42,521 nt of DNA from Acidobacteriota bacterium (lineage in GTDB: Bacteria > Acidobacteriota > Vicinamibacteria > Vicinamibacterales > Fen-181), in NCBI GenBank assembly GCA_003170135.1, contig PMZR01000016.1, forward strand, positions 1 through 42,521, in the 5' to 3' direction. Shown piece after piece: positions 29,065 to 38,263 of the stretch (positions are counted from its first letter, which is position 1; the number at the start of each line of letters is the position of its first letter). The notes beneath the pieces were generated by a model. The model was not told the DNA's origin and ran no database searches. It saw nothing but the letters and a program-made list of their open reading frames with translations. The position numbers and the translations under genes were made by a program.

Positions 29065-30969
29065 TCACAGCTGCGGCAGCAACAGCCGGAACGTCGTGCC
29101 GTTACCGGGCGTCGATTGCACGTCGATGTCGCCGTCGTGCAATTGCACCGTGCGATACACCATCGAGAGGCCGATGCCGCTGCCCTGCGCCTTGGTCGTG
29201 AAATACAGGTGGAAGATCCGCTCGAGATTCGCCGGGCTGATGCCGACGCCGTTGTCTTCGACCTTGATTTCCACGCGCCGGCCGCGGGCGGCCCCGCAGG
29301 CGATCCTGAGCACGCCGCCTTCCGGCATGGCCTGGCAGGCGTTGATGGCCAGGTTCAACAGGGCCTGCCGCAGCATGCCGGGGTCGCCGCTGATGTCGGG
29401 CACCGAGTCCGGGCAGTCGATCTCGACCTGCACGCCGGAGGCCGCCGCTTCGGGTTCGACGATCCGCACGACCTCGTCGACCAGGCTGCGGACGCTGACC
29501 GCCTGCAGCCTCAAATCCTCCGGCCGCGTGAACTTCAGGAAGCCCTGGACCACCTCGTCGAGCCGCTTGATCTCGTTGGTGATGATCCTCACGTGCTCGA
29601 GCGCCCCGTCGACTTCAGCCGAGCGCGCCGCCAGCACCCCGTCCGCCACCGCCGCGGGCACGTCGGTCGGCGCCGACCCGGCCAGGACGCGCGCGGCTTC
29701 TGCCGCGGTCTTGGCCGCCGAGAGCTTCTGCTTGAGCAGCTCGAGGTGGATGGTCATCGCGTTGAGCGGGTTCTTCACCTCGTGCGCGACGCCGGCGGAC
29801 AGCCGGCCGAGCGCCACCAGCTTGCGCGAGTAGTTGATCGTCGACTGCACGCGCGAGAGGTAGTCCAGGTTACGGGCGACCAGCATCACGCCGACCAGGC
29901 GATCGCCGAGATCCTTGATGGCGTGCGTCATGATCAGGCGTTCGCCCCGCTCGGCGGCGTCCTCGCGGCCCTCGTCCGGCATGAGCGCGGAAATCGGTCC
30001 GTGCGACTGCCGGTTCGCCAGCGTGGCCTCGACCGCCTGCCGGTAGGCGTGGCCCGCCGGCAGCACATCGTCGATCGGACGCGCGAACGGATCGGATGGC
30101 AGCGTCGCCCGCATCGCGGGGTTCGCAAACAGCAGCTCGCCTTCCGGGTTGAAGATGGCGACGGCGTCCTCGAGATGGTCCACGATCGATTCCAGCTTCG
30201 CCTTCTCCCCGACCAGGCTCGTGCGGTCGGCCGACAGCTGCGCGCTGAGCGTATTGAAGGACGACCCGAGCTCGCCGAACTCGTCGCGCTGCGGCATGTC
30301 GACCGTCACGCCGAGTTCCCCCTGCCCGAGGCGGCTGAGGGCGCCGCGAATCACGTGGATCGGGCGAAGCAGCAGCTGCGCGAGGGACATCGCGACCAGC
30401 GTCGAGACGACCAGGGCGAAGAGCGCCGTGATGAGCGCCGACCGGATCGCGCCGTTCAGCTCCTTCTCCCGGACGAGCAAGGTCGACACCCCGATCCGAA
30501 TCGAGCCGAACTGGGCACCGGACAGAAGCAGCGGTTCGCGCACTTCGAGCGTCTGTTCCGAGTTCCGCACCGCCTGGTAGATGTCGAGGCCGTTCCTGGC
30601 GAGCAGCGTGTTCAGGTCCGCGGCGGGCGGCAGGCGTTTGCCCACCTGTGTCGGATCGCTGTGCGCGATGGCCACGCCCGACACGTCGACGATGGCGGCA
30701 TAGGTGATGCCCTTGGAGTAGTTGCTCGACTCGAGAATCGAGCGCAGGCCCGGGTCGTCACGCAACGCCTCGTAGGGGTTCGCGCTGTGCGGGACGACCT
30801 GGAACGCGCGGTGGAAGATCGCGTTGATGAGGATGTTCGCGCGCTCGCGACTCTCCTGCACGCTGACGCGCGCGAGCGAGGCGATCTGCAGCAGGCTGAG
30901 GGCGACCACCGTCAACCCGACAATCGAGGTGACCGCCGCGACCTGCTTGGCCTTGATGCCTATGCGCAT
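29065..30969 (-). CDS. Sensor histidine kinase (NtrB-like partner)
   Basis: The product is 634 residues from the ATG at 30969. A transmembrane helix (about 11–32), a periplasmic sensor region (about 33–175), a second helix (about 177–200), HAMP (about 201–253) and PAS (about 258–370) precede the kinase core. The phosphorylated His396 is in the H-box GVAHEVKNPLN, and the ATP-binding domain has NLAINACQAM, DNGVGI and GSGIGLSM. It should autophosphorylate in response to an envelope signal and pass phosphate to the regulator coded just upstream. No Shine-Dalgarno sequence precedes the start, because an inverted heptad array runs almost up to the ATG. The H-box to N-box linker carries an Ala-rich insert (SAAKTAAEAARVLAG). 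Confidence 0.92.
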   Translation of the reverse strand: MRIGIKAKQVAAVTSIVGLTVVALSLLQIASLARVSVQESRERANILINAIFHRAFQVVPHSANPYEALRDDPGLRSILESSNYSKGITYAAIVDVSGVAIAHSDPTQVGKRLPPAADLNTLLARNGLDIYQAVRNSEQTLEVREPLLLSGAQFGSIRIGVSTLLVREKELNGAIRSALITALFALVVSTLVAMSLAQLLLRPIHVIRGALSRLGQGELGVTVDMPQRDEFGELGSSFNTLSAQLSADRTSLVGEKAKLESIVDHLEDAVAIFNPEGELLFANPAMRATLPSDPFARPIDDVLPAGHAYRQAVEATLANRQSHGPISALMPDEGREDAAERGERLIMTHAIKDLGDRLVGVMLVARNLDYLSRVQSTINYSRKLVALGRLSAGVAHEVKNPLNAMTIHLELLKQKLSAAKTAAEAARVLAGSAPTDVPAAVADGVLAARSAEVDGALEHVRIITNEIKRLDEVVQGFLKFTRPEDLRLQAVSVRSLVDEVVRIVEPEAAASGVQVEIDCPDSVPDISGDPGMLRQALLNLAINACQAMPEGGVLRIACGAARGRRVEIKVEDNGVGISPANLERIFHLYFTTKAQGSGIGLSMVYRTVQLHDGDIDVQSTPGNGTTFRLLLPQL

Positions 30970-30976
30970 GGGCAAA

Positions 30977-31118
30977 GGTGCTTGGTGCTACGTGCTCGGT
31001 GCTACGTGCGGTGCTACGTGCTCGGTGCTACGTGCTCGGTGCTGCTATGCGCGTCGCGCGGCCTTGCACTCAGTACGACGCACTCCGCACGACGCACATT
31101 GCACCCAGCACGAAGCAC
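30977..31118. repeat. Inverted heptad arrays between regulator and kinase genes
   Basis: The left arm (30977–31043) is GGTGCTA and CGTGCTC alternating, a 14-base higher-order unit. The centre (31044–31064) is CTATGCGCGTCGCG-like. The right arm (31065–31118) is GCACNNN heptads (GCACTCC, GCACGAC, GCACATT, GCACCCA, GCACGAA, GCACATA). The arms can pair over at least 50 bases with frequent mismatches. It lies inside a co-directional two-gene unit. Confidence 0.85.
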
Positions 31119-31124
31119 ATAGCA

Positions 31125-32528
31125 CTACCCACCCGTCTGTTCCTCGCGGCGGCGCAGCCGGAGCTTGTTCAACTTGTTGTGCAGCGTCTTCAGGCTGATC
31201 CCCAGGATCTCGGCCGCGCGGGTCTTGTTGTCGCGCGTGTGCTCGAGCGTCATCTGGATCAGGCGCCGCTCCGCTTCTTCGACGGTCGTGCCCGGCGCCA
31301 GTTCCAGTTTCGGCTGCGCCGTCTCGCCGGCGCTCGTCAGGCTGGGCGGCAGGTGTCGGGGCTCGATGAACTGGCCATCGGCCAAAATCGTCGCCCGTTC
31401 GATGACGTTGCGCACTTCGCGCACATTGCCGGGCCAGGCGTGCTGCTCGAGCACGCGCATCGCGTCGTGGCTCACCCCGGCGATCGCCTTCCCGTTGTGC
31501 GCATTGAACTCGTTGAGAAACGCCTGGACGAGCAGCGGCAGATCCTCGCGGCGATCGGCCAGGGTCGGCAGCGAGATGCCGAAGACGTTGAGGCGATAAT
31601 AGAGATCCTCGCGCAGCTTCCCCTGCTGGACCGCCAGGGTCGGGTCCATGTTCGTCGCGGCGATCACCCGCACGTCCACTTTCTGTTCCTGGCGTCCGCC
31701 CAGGCGCCGGAACGTCCGTTCCTGCAGGACGCGCAGCAGTTTCACCTGGGTCGCCGGCGTCATCTCGGCCACTTCATCCAGGAAAAGAGTGCCGCGGTCG
31801 GCCAGCTCGAAACAACCCTGCCGGCGTTCGGAGGCGCCGGTGAACGCGCCTTTTTCGTGGCCGAAGATCTCGCTCTCGAGCAGCGTCTCGGGAATCGCCG
31901 CGCAATTGATGGCGACGAACGGGAAGGCGGCGCGCGGGCTGAGCTGGTGGACCGTCTGCGCCACCAGTTCCTTGCCGGTCCCCGACTGCCCTGTGATGAA
32001 CACCGAGGCGTTGGTCGGCGCCGCCTGCTCGATCACCTGGTAGACCTTCCGCATCGCGGCGCTGTTGCCCACGAGGCGGCCGAAGCTGCCCTGGTCGCGC
32101 AACTGCCGGCGCAGCGTCTTGACCTCGCGCAGCGTCTCCAGCCGCTCCACGATTTTCTCGAGCAGGATCCTCAGCCGCTGGGGATCGACCGGCTTGGTCA
32201 GGTAGTCGTAGGCGCCGACCTTGATGGCCTCAACCGCCGTTTCGACCGTCCCCTGTGCCGTGAGGATGACGACCGACGCGTCGCTGGCCTGCTCGCGCAG
32301 CGCGCGCAGCAACTGCAGGCCGTCCATCCTCGGCATGACCAGATCCGTGATGACGATTGCAGGACGGAAAGTGGTCACCTGCTGCAGCGCTTCCTCGCCG
32401 TCCGACGCCGAGTCGGCCAGGAACCCCCAGGTGCGCAGCAGTTCAACGAGCCCGACACGCGTGGCCGGGTCGTCTTCCACGATGAGCACGCGTTCGACGG
32501 CGGTCGAACGCTCGTCGGCATCCGTCAT
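31125..32528 (-). CDS. NtrC-family sigma-54-dependent response regulator
   Basis: The product is 467 residues from the ATG at 32528, with GGAG eight bases upstream. The receiver domain has acidic pair Glu18/Asp19–Asp20, phosphoacceptor Asp62 (ITDLVMPRMDG) and Lys112 (TKPVD). The AAA+ domain has Walker A GQSGTGKE (180–187), the sigma-54 contact loop GAFTGA (227–232) and Walker B LFLDE (248–252). A Fis-type helix-turn-helix ends the protein (RAAEILGISLKTLHNKLNKL). It should activate sigma-54 promoters once phosphorylated by the kinase coded downstream. Targets are unknown; no -24/-12 promoter was found in the window. Confidence 0.94.
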   Translation of the reverse strand: MTDADERSTAVERVLIVEDDPATRVGLVELLRTWGFLADSASDGEEALQQVTTFRPAIVITDLVMPRMDGLQLLRALREQASDASVVILTAQGTVETAVEAIKVGAYDYLTKPVDPQRLRILLEKIVERLETLREVKTLRRQLRDQGSFGRLVGNSAAMRKVYQVIEQAAPTNASVFITGQSGTGKELVAQTVHQLSPRAAFPFVAINCAAIPETLLESEIFGHEKGAFTGASERRQGCFELADRGTLFLDEVAEMTPATQVKLLRVLQERTFRRLGGRQEQKVDVRVIAATNMDPTLAVQQGKLREDLYYRLNVFGISLPTLADRREDLPLLVQAFLNEFNAHNGKAIAGVSHDAMRVLEQHAWPGNVREVRNVIERATILADGQFIEPRHLPPSLTSAGETAQPKLELAPGTTVEEAERRLIQMTLEHTRDNKTRAAEILGISLKTLHNKLNKLRLRRREEQTGG

Positions 32529-32590
32529 GCGGGGCACTCCGATAAAGGACGCTGGGCCAGAAGTTTGCGCGTGCCGGGCGCCTGTCCACA

Positions 32591-32612
32591 GTGTAAGGGG
32601 TAAATTTTACAC
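32591..32612. promoter_or_regulatory. GTGTAA–TTACAC inverted repeat upstream of the regulator
   Basis: GTGTAA (32591–32596) and TTACAC (32607–32612) are perfect inverted arms ten bases apart in an AT-rich island. On the minus strand TAAAAT overlaps the repeat and could be the -10 of the regulator gene, so a protein bound here could control it. Confidence 0.45.
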
Positions 32613-32748
32613 GGTCCAGCTCAGCCTCGGCGTCTGCCCGGGGCACCTTGCTTAGACCTCGAGCGCCGACAACTCCTGCAAAATCCGGCGATTACGACTG
32701 CGGCTGAGCCGGCGCGCAAGTTGCACGGGCCAAACCGCAGGAGGTCCC

Positions 32749-33603
32749 ATGCGACGATTTCTCACACCGCCCACCGTCCTTCTCTTTCTTGTTCTGGCTC
32801 TTCTCGGCGCGTGCGCACGCCCTGCGCCCGAGGCCGACACGATGCAGCCGGGAACCCAGGTCACGGTGACCCTGAAGGACGGCTCGTCTGTACGTGGACG
32901 GCTCGTGCAGACCAAGCCTGATGCGCTCGTGGTGGATCCAACTGACGGCGGCGAATGGAAGACCGTGCCCCGCGGTGAGGTCGCCTCGGTCGCGGCGGAG
33001 CAGGCAACCGCGGTGCCGCCGTCACCCGCACCCGCGCCTGCGAGCACCGAGCCCCAACCGCCAGCGGGAGCAGCCTCCCGTGAGGTGACGATCCCGGCCA
33101 ACACGGTCCTTCACGTGCGCCTCGACACCGCGGTGGCCTCCGACACGAGTCGCGCGGAGGACCGCATCCAGGCGTCGCTGGCCAGGCCGGTCCTGGTCAA
33201 GGGTGCCGAGGCCGCTCCAGCAGGCAGCGCGCTCAAAGGCGTCGTCACCGAGGCGCGCCGCTCGGGCAGGGTCAGCGGGCGGGCGGCGGTCGCCTTCAGG
33301 TTCGATACGCTCGTGGTTGGCGGCGATGATCACCGGGTAAAGACACGGACAGTCGCCGTCGAGGCGCCCGGTACGAAGCGCAACGACGCCCTGAAAATCG
33401 GCGCGCCGGCGGCCGGTGGCGCAATCCTCGGCGGCATTCTCGGCGGGAAGAAGGGCGCCCTGGCAGGAGGAGCCATTGGCGGCGGCGCGGGCACGGCGGT
33501 CGTGTTGAGCACGCGGGGCAAGCAAGTGCGCCTCCCCTCGGGCAGTGCCGTCACGGTGAAATTGCTCGCCCCGGTAACGGTGCGCATCGCGGCCGATCGA
33601 TAA
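32749..33603 (+). CDS. Lipoprotein with glycine-zipper segment
   Basis: The product is 284 residues with GGAGG four bases before the ATG. The lipobox LLGAC places the lipidated Cys at 22. Residues about 35–80 form a small beta domain (QVTVTLKDGSSVRGRLVQ), followed by a Pro/Ala linker. A second domain starts at EVTIPANTVLHVRLDTAV and contains a glycine-zipper run (AAGGAILGGILGGKKGALAG and on, about 222–250), which can insert in membranes. The end (PSGSAVTVKLLAPVTV) is typical of exported proteins with this zipper. It is probably an envelope protein; function unknown. The CPBP protease gene follows seven bases later. Confidence 0.8.
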   Translation: MRRFLTPPTVLLFLVLALLGACARPAPEADTMQPGTQVTVTLKDGSSVRGRLVQTKPDALVVDPTDGGEWKTVPRGEVASVAAEQATAVPPSPAPAPASTEPQPPAGAASREVTIPANTVLHVRLDTAVASDTSRAEDRIQASLARPVLVKGAEAAPAGSALKGVVTEARRSGRVSGRAAVAFRFDTLVVGGDDHRVKTRTVAVEAPGTKRNDALKIGAPAAGGAILGGILGGKKGALAGGAIGGGAGTAVVLSTRGKQVRLPSGSAVTVKLLAPVTVRIAADR

Positions 33604-33609
33604 TCGGGC

Positions 33610-34404
33610 GTGCAGCAGGACGCAGAGGAAGAACCAACGCCGGCCGTGGGTGGATTGGCCTTGCCGGCGCCAGCGCCGGTGCCCCCGGTCCCCCGCCCCA
33701 CGGTGCCATTCACGGCGCGGGCAGGCGCCCTCTTCGAGGTGCTGGTCTGCTCGGATTTCCCGACCCAGATCCTGATCGCCCAGGTCCTCGCCCTGGCAGG
33801 CATCCAGCCGTTCACCCCGGATCATTCCTACTCGGTGACGTTTGTCGTCGCGCTGTCCCTCTCTGACGCGATCCTGCTGGTCGGCCTCGTGCTGTGGTTC
33901 CTCGTCCTGCACGGCGAGCGGCCCGGCGATGTGCTGTGGGGCCGCCGGCCGGTGTGGCGGGAAGCGGTCACGGGCGTGCTGCTCGTTCCGGTCGTGTTTC
34001 TGCTGGCGACGCTGGTCCTGGGCCTGTTGCAGCACTTCGCACCGGCGCTGCACAACGTGGCGCGCAATCCGCTCGAAGCGCTCATTCGCTCCCGCGCGGA
34101 TGCGCTGCTCTTCGCGGTGGTCGCCATCATCAGCGGCGGTATCCGCGAGGAGGTGCAACGCGCGTTCATCCTGCATCGATTCGAGCAATACCTGGGCGGC
34201 GGCCCGCTCGGCCTGGTCCTGTTCAGCCTCATTTTTGGAGCGGGCCACGTCATCCAGGGCTGGGACGCGGCCGTCACGACCGCGACGCTGGGCGCTTTCT
34301 GGGGCGCGATCTACCTCGTCCGCCGGAGCGTCGGCGCCCCGATGGTCAGCCATGCGGGCTTCGACCTTGCCGAGATAATCCGCTACACTCTCTACGGTCC
34401 GTGA
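33610..34404 (+). CDS. CPBP-family intramembrane metalloprotease
   Basis: The product is 264 residues from a GTG start. After a Pro-rich N-terminal tail of about 35 residues there are six or so hydrophobic segments. The CPBP (Abi) signature is visible: Glu180–Glu181 and Arg184 in IREEVQR, His213 in FGAGH and His248 in SHAGFD. CPBP proteins are membrane-embedded proteases related to CAAX prenyl endopeptidases; substrates here are unknown. GATAAT overlapping the preceding stop ends five bases before the start. It is probably co-transcribed with the lipoprotein gene. Confidence 0.85.
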   Translation: MQQDAEEEPTPAVGGLALPAPAPVPPVPRPTVPFTARAGALFEVLVCSDFPTQILIAQVLALAGIQPFTPDHSYSVTFVVALSLSDAILLVGLVLWFLVLHGERPGDVLWGRRPVWREAVTGVLLVPVVFLLATLVLGLLQHFAPALHNVARNPLEALIRSRADALLFAVVAIISGGIREEVQRAFILHRFEQYLGGGPLGLVLFSLIFGAGHVIQGWDAAVTTATLGAFWGAIYLVRRSVGAPMVSHAGFDLAEIIRYTLYGP

Positions 34405-34458
34405 CCGGGCCGGGCGCGTCCCGCGCTCTTCCGTAACTCCACACATCACGGAACCCTT

Positions 34459-35940
34459 GTGAGTTTCAGCCGCAGGACCGGGCTGCTCCTCGTCCTGGCC
34501 TTCACCTTGTCGCTGCCAGCCGTCACGCCGCGGATCTATGCGGCGGACGAGATCGAGTACTTCTCGTTCCTGCGGTCGCTGTGGTTCGATCACGACCTGT
34601 CGTTCGACAACGAATACCGGCACTTCGCCGACGCCGCCGGGCCCCGGCTGCCGGGGTTTCGAGAGACGTTTCTCAACGACACGACGGCCACGGGACGCCG
34701 GAAGACATTCGCGACGATCGGCTGCGCCCTGATGTGGGCACCGTTCTACGGCGTGGCCGACGCGGGCGTCCGCGTTGCGCGGCTGGCCGGCGCCGACGTC
34801 GCCGCCGACGGGTACTCGCAGCCTTATGTCGCGGCCGTCGCCTACGGATCCGCGCTGTACGGCTTCCTGGCCTTGTTGTTGTCGGCGTATGCCAGCGCGC
34901 TGTTGCTGGGGCACGTGCCGCGGGTGGACCAGGTCGGGCGCGTCGCTCGGGCAGGAGACAACGCGGGATGGATCGCGGTCGTCGCCGCCTGGGTGGGCAC
35001 GCCGCTGCTCTTCTACATGTATGTCGCGCCGCCATTCGCGCATGCGACGTCCGCCTTCTCCGTCGCGGCGTTCATCGTCGTCTGGCTGCGGGTGCGGCGC
35101 AGCTGGTCGCCGGCAGGCATGGCTGCGCTCGGCGCGCTCGCCGCGCTGATGACGATGGTGCGGGAGCAGGACGTGTTCTTCGTGGGCGGTGTGGCGCTCG
35201 ATTTCGCGTGGACGCTGGTGGAGCGTGCGCGCGGGCAGGGCGGGGCAAGACGCGTCGCGGTCCTGCTCGGCCGCGCTGGGCTGGCCGGTGCGGTGGCGGC
35301 CGCTGCCTACGTGCCTCAGGCGATCGCCTACATCGTTGTCAACGGCGGGCTGCGGCCATCGCCCCTGGTCACGCGCAAGATGACGTGGTCGGCGCCGCAC
35401 GCCTGGCAGGTGCTCACGTCTCCGGAGCATGGATTCTTCATGTGGACGCCGCTTGCCGTGCTGGGCATCGCCGGCGTGATCCTCATGGCGACGGGAAAGA
35501 CGAACGGGCCCGCTGCTGCCACCGGCCTGAAGGCCGGCGGTCCCACGACGACCAACGTGCGCGTCGCCATCTGTCTCCTCGTGATGGTGGCGCTCCAGGT
35601 GTATGTCGTCGGCGCGATCGAGAGCTGGAAGGTGGCAGGCGCGTTCGGGCAGCGTCGGTTCGTCGGCCTGACGCTCATCCTCATCGTCGGCCTCACGGCG
35701 CTGCTGCGCTCGGTGCGCACGGCCGGGCCGCGAACGCTCGTGCTGTCGGCGGTGATCCTGGCGACGTGGTGGAACGTCGCGCTCGTCGTCCAATTCGGAG
35801 CAGGACTGATGGATCGCCAGCGCCTGACGCTCGCGACGAACGCCTATAACGCGTTCGTCGTGGTGCCGCGCGAGATTCCACGCATGATTTACCGTTACGC
35901 GTTCGATCGGAAGAGTTTCTACGCCGCGCCGCCCCGGTGA
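34459..35940 (+). CDS. Polytopic membrane protein, GT-C glycosyltransferase-like
   Basis: The product is 493 residues from a GTG start. About ten hydrophobic helices are present. After the first helix comes TPRIYAADEIEYFSFLRSL with an Asp/Glu pair in the first periplasmic loop, the layout of GT-C enzymes that use lipid-linked sugars. The loop continues FDHDLSFDNEYRHFA. I infer a polyprenyl-phosphate-sugar transferase or related glycan enzyme, but the exact family is unsure. A loop at about residues 350–362 (AATGLKAGGPTTT) is coded by a TGAA-core palindrome. It starts the overlapping glycan operon; the next gene's start overlaps its stop. Confidence 0.7.
   Translation: MSFSRRTGLLLVLAFTLSLPAVTPRIYAADEIEYFSFLRSLWFDHDLSFDNEYRHFADAAGPRLPGFRETFLNDTTATGRRKTFATIGCALMWAPFYGVADAGVRVARLAGADVAADGYSQPYVAAVAYGSALYGFLALLLSAYASALLLGHVPRVDQVGRVARAGDNAGWIAVVAAWVGTPLLFYMYVAPPFAHATSAFSVAAFIVVWLRVRRSWSPAGMAALGALAALMTMVREQDVFFVGGVALDFAWTLVERARGQGGARRVAVLLGRAGLAGAVAAAAYVPQAIAYIVVNGGLRPSPLVTRKMTWSAPHAWQVLTSPEHGFFMWTPLAVLGIAGVILMATGKTNGPAAATGLKAGGPTTTNVRVAICLLVMVALQVYVVGAIESWKVAGAFGQRRFVGLTLILIVGLTALLRSVRTAGPRTLVLSAVILATWWNVALVVQFGAGLMDRQRLTLATNAYNAFVVVPREIPRMIYRYAFDRKSFYAAPPR
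35522..35537. repeat. TGAA-loop palindrome inside a coding sequence
   Basis: CCGGCC (35522–35527) pairs with GGCCGG (35532–35537) around TGAA within the membrane protein gene, read in frame as TGLKAGG. It matches the core of the intergenic palindrome at 600–618. Confidence 0.6.
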
Positions 35941-37154
35941 TGCATATCCTCTATTTCGCCGACATCCGGTTCCCGCTCGAGCGGGCGAACGGCATCCAGA
36001 CGTTCCACACCTGCCATGCGCTGGCCGGTCGCGGCCACCGTGTGCGCCTCGTGGTTCGCCCGGACACCCTGGTCCCGGCGCGGGATCCGTTCGACTTCTA
36101 CGGTGAAGCCCGCACGCCGGAGATCGTGGTGGATGCCCGGCCGGTTGCCGGCGGGGCATCGTTGCGGCGGGTCGCCTGGCTGCTGCAGGCCCTCTGGCGC
36201 GCGATGAGCGGCCGCGGGGCGGACATCGCCTTCACGCGCGATCTCGGCTTCGCCAGCCTGCTGCTGCACCTGCCGCGCGCCGTGCGCCCGCCGGTCGTGT
36301 ACGAATCGCATGGATTCGCGCCCACCGTCGGCGCGGCGGCCGGCGAGATGCTGGCGACGGGACGGCGCGCTTCGACTCACAAACAGGATCGCCTCGCGCG
36401 TCGGGAGGCGCGCGTGTGGAAGCGCGCGGACGGGTACGTGACCATCACGCGCGGACTCGCCGATGAGTTGACGTCCCGGTTCGGGGCCCGCGGCGCACTG
36501 GCGGTCATCCCGGACGGTGTGAAGGTGGCCGGCGCGCCGGGAGCGCGCCCGCCCTCGACCAACCATCCGCCCGTCATCGGTTACGCCGGCCATCTGTATC
36601 CGTGGAAGGGCGTGGACGTGCTGCTCGAGGCGATCGCACGGCTGCCCGACGTGCGGGCGCTCATCGTCGGCGGCCTGGCCGGCGAGCCCGACCTGGACAG
36701 GACGCAGGCCCTGGCGCGCGCACTGGGCATCGGCGACCGGGTGTCGTTCGCCGGCGCGGTGGCGCCTCCGCAGGTGGCGGCGCTGCTCGCGGGAATGGAC
36801 GTGCTCGTCCTGCCGAATACCGGCACGCACGTCTCGGCGAGGTACACCTCGCCGCTGAAGCTCTTCGAGTACATGGCGGCCGGACGGCCGATCGTCGCGT
36901 CCGATCTGCCCGCATTGCGCGAGGTCCTCAAAGACGACGAGAATGCACTGCTCGTCGAGCCGGGAGATGCCGGCCGGATGGCCGAGGCGATCGAACGGTT
37001 GTTGGCCGACGCGTCGCTCGCGTCGCGACTGGCTGGCGCGGCCTGGCGCGACGTGCAGGCGTACCGGTGGGAGAGTCGGGCCGAGCGCCTCGAATCGCTG
37101 TTCGTGTCGGTGGCGGACCGGCGCCCGCTCGACGTCAGGGGAGAAACGGTCTGA
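35940..37154 (+). CDS. Glycosyltransferase family 4 (first)
   Basis: The product is 404 residues from the ATG at 35940, whose A is the last base of the preceding TGA (TGATG), so translation is coupled. It has the GT-B fold layout: an N-terminal acceptor domain (MHILYFADIRFPLERANGIQ) and a nucleotide-sugar-binding domain (IGYAGHLYPWKGVDVLLEAI). The E-x7-E region lies in LKLFEYMAAGRPIVASDLP. It should add a sugar to a lipid-linked or polysaccharide acceptor at the cytoplasmic face. Donor and acceptor are unknown. Confidence 0.88.
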   Translation: MHILYFADIRFPLERANGIQTFHTCHALAGRGHRVRLVVRPDTLVPARDPFDFYGEARTPEIVVDARPVAGGASLRRVAWLLQALWRAMSGRGADIAFTRDLGFASLLLHLPRAVRPPVVYESHGFAPTVGAAAGEMLATGRRASTHKQDRLARREARVWKRADGYVTITRGLADELTSRFGARGALAVIPDGVKVAGAPGARPPSTNHPPVIGYAGHLYPWKGVDVLLEAIARLPDVRALIVGGLAGEPDLDRTQALARALGIGDRVSFAGAVAPPQVAALLAGMDVLVLPNTGTHVSARYTSPLKLFEYMAAGRPIVASDLPALREVLKDDENALLVEPGDAGRMAEAIERLLADASLASRLAGAAWRDVQAYRWESRAERLESLFVSVADRRPLDVRGETV

Positions 37155-38263
37155 TGGTCTCGGTGCGGTTGCTGTCGATCGTTTGCTGTCCCGGCTGCCG
37201 CGCGGCCTTCCACTCTTCGGACGACGCGCTCGAGTGCCCGTCGTGCGGCGGGCACTACCGGGCGCGCGACGGCTTCCTCGATTTGCGCCCGCGCGAACGG
37301 TTCAGCGAGCAGACGAAGTACCTCGACGAAACGCTGCACGCCGATGCGCGCCACGAGACGGTGTCGCCGCCGCTACTGTCGGCGGGCGTGCGCCATCACA
37401 TGCTCGTCCGGTTTCTGCAGCCCGCCCCCGGCGATCGCGTGCTCGATCTCGGCTGCGGCAGCGGCCGCGTGCTGGTCTGGAACCAGCCGCTCGGACCCTA
37501 CCAGGTCGGCCTGGACGTCAGCCCGTTCTTCGCGGCGGAAGCGCGCGCCTCGGTGGACCTCGCCCTGGGAGATCTGCGGCGCCTGCCGTTCGCCGATTGC
37601 AGCTTCAACAAGGCGTACGCGCTCGATGTGTTCGAGCACCTGTCGCGCGACGCGCTCGGGCAGATGCTGGACGAGGCGTCGCGGATCCTCGAGCCGGCCG
37701 GCCAGCTGTTCGTCTACAGCCACGTCCGGAAGAACGCGCGGATCGCGCTTGGCCTGCGTGCGATCAATCGGCTGGCGCGGGGACTGGAGCGTGCCGGCCT
37801 GGTGGACCTATCCCAGGAGCGGCTGCGCAAGTCCGATCACGTCAATCCGCTGGCCGACATCCCCGATCTCGAACAGGTCGTGGGCCAGGCCGGATTCCGC
37901 GTCGCGCACATCCGGTACTACACGCCGCTCGTGGCCGGCTTCATCGAGAACATCCTGCTGCGCCTCGGCGAGCGCTGGCTGACGCGGCGGGCGCAGCGCA
38001 AGGCGGCCGCGCAGGCGCCGGCAATCGCTGCGACGGGACGGACGCCGGGCGCTGCGGGCGCGGGTCCCGGCCAGGCGGACCCGGACGCGCAGGAGGCGTC
38101 GCGCGCGTCCCGCGCCGCGTTCAAGGCGCGGGTGGCACGCGGCGGACCGATCTATTTCCTGCTGCACGTGCTCACTTGGATATCGCGGCTCGACCTCGTC
38201 CTGTGGGGCCGCGTCCGGTCAGGGCCGTTCTTCGCCCTGCTGGTCAAGGAGCGCGCGCGATGA
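37154..38263 (+). CDS. Zinc-ribbon class I methyltransferase
   Basis: The product is 369 residues from the ATG at 37154 (TGATG overlap with the preceding stop). The N-terminus is a Trm112-like zinc ribbon with Cys12/Cys15 (CCPGC) and Cys28/Cys31 (CPSC). The SAM-binding domain has motif I VLDLGCGSG (96–104) and later ALDVFEHLSRDAL. Residues after 280 include an Ala/Gly-rich linker, then a hydrophobic segment near the C-terminus (PIYFLLHVLTWISRLDLVLW), perhaps a membrane anchor. In this setting it probably methylates a sugar or a lipid-linked intermediate. Confidence 0.82.
   Translation: MVSVRLLSIVCCPGCRAAFHSSDDALECPSCGGHYRARDGFLDLRPRERFSEQTKYLDETLHADARHETVSPPLLSAGVRHHMLVRFLQPAPGDRVLDLGCGSGRVLVWNQPLGPYQVGLDVSPFFAAEARASVDLALGDLRRLPFADCSFNKAYALDVFEHLSRDALGQMLDEASRILEPAGQLFVYSHVRKNARIALGLRAINRLARGLERAGLVDLSQERLRKSDHVNPLADIPDLEQVVGQAGFRVAHIRYYTPLVAGFIENILLRLGERWLTRRAQRKAAAQAPAIAATGRTPGAAGAGPGQADPDAQEASRASRAAFKARVARGGPIYFLLHVLTWISRLDLVLWGRVRSGPFFALLVKERAR

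Noticed and set aside
33022..36159. Minus-strand open frame of over 1000 codons opposite the lipoprotein, CPBP and GT-C-like genes
   Set aside because: No family resemblance (Arg/Gly/His-rich); recognised genes with ordered motifs lie on the plus strand.
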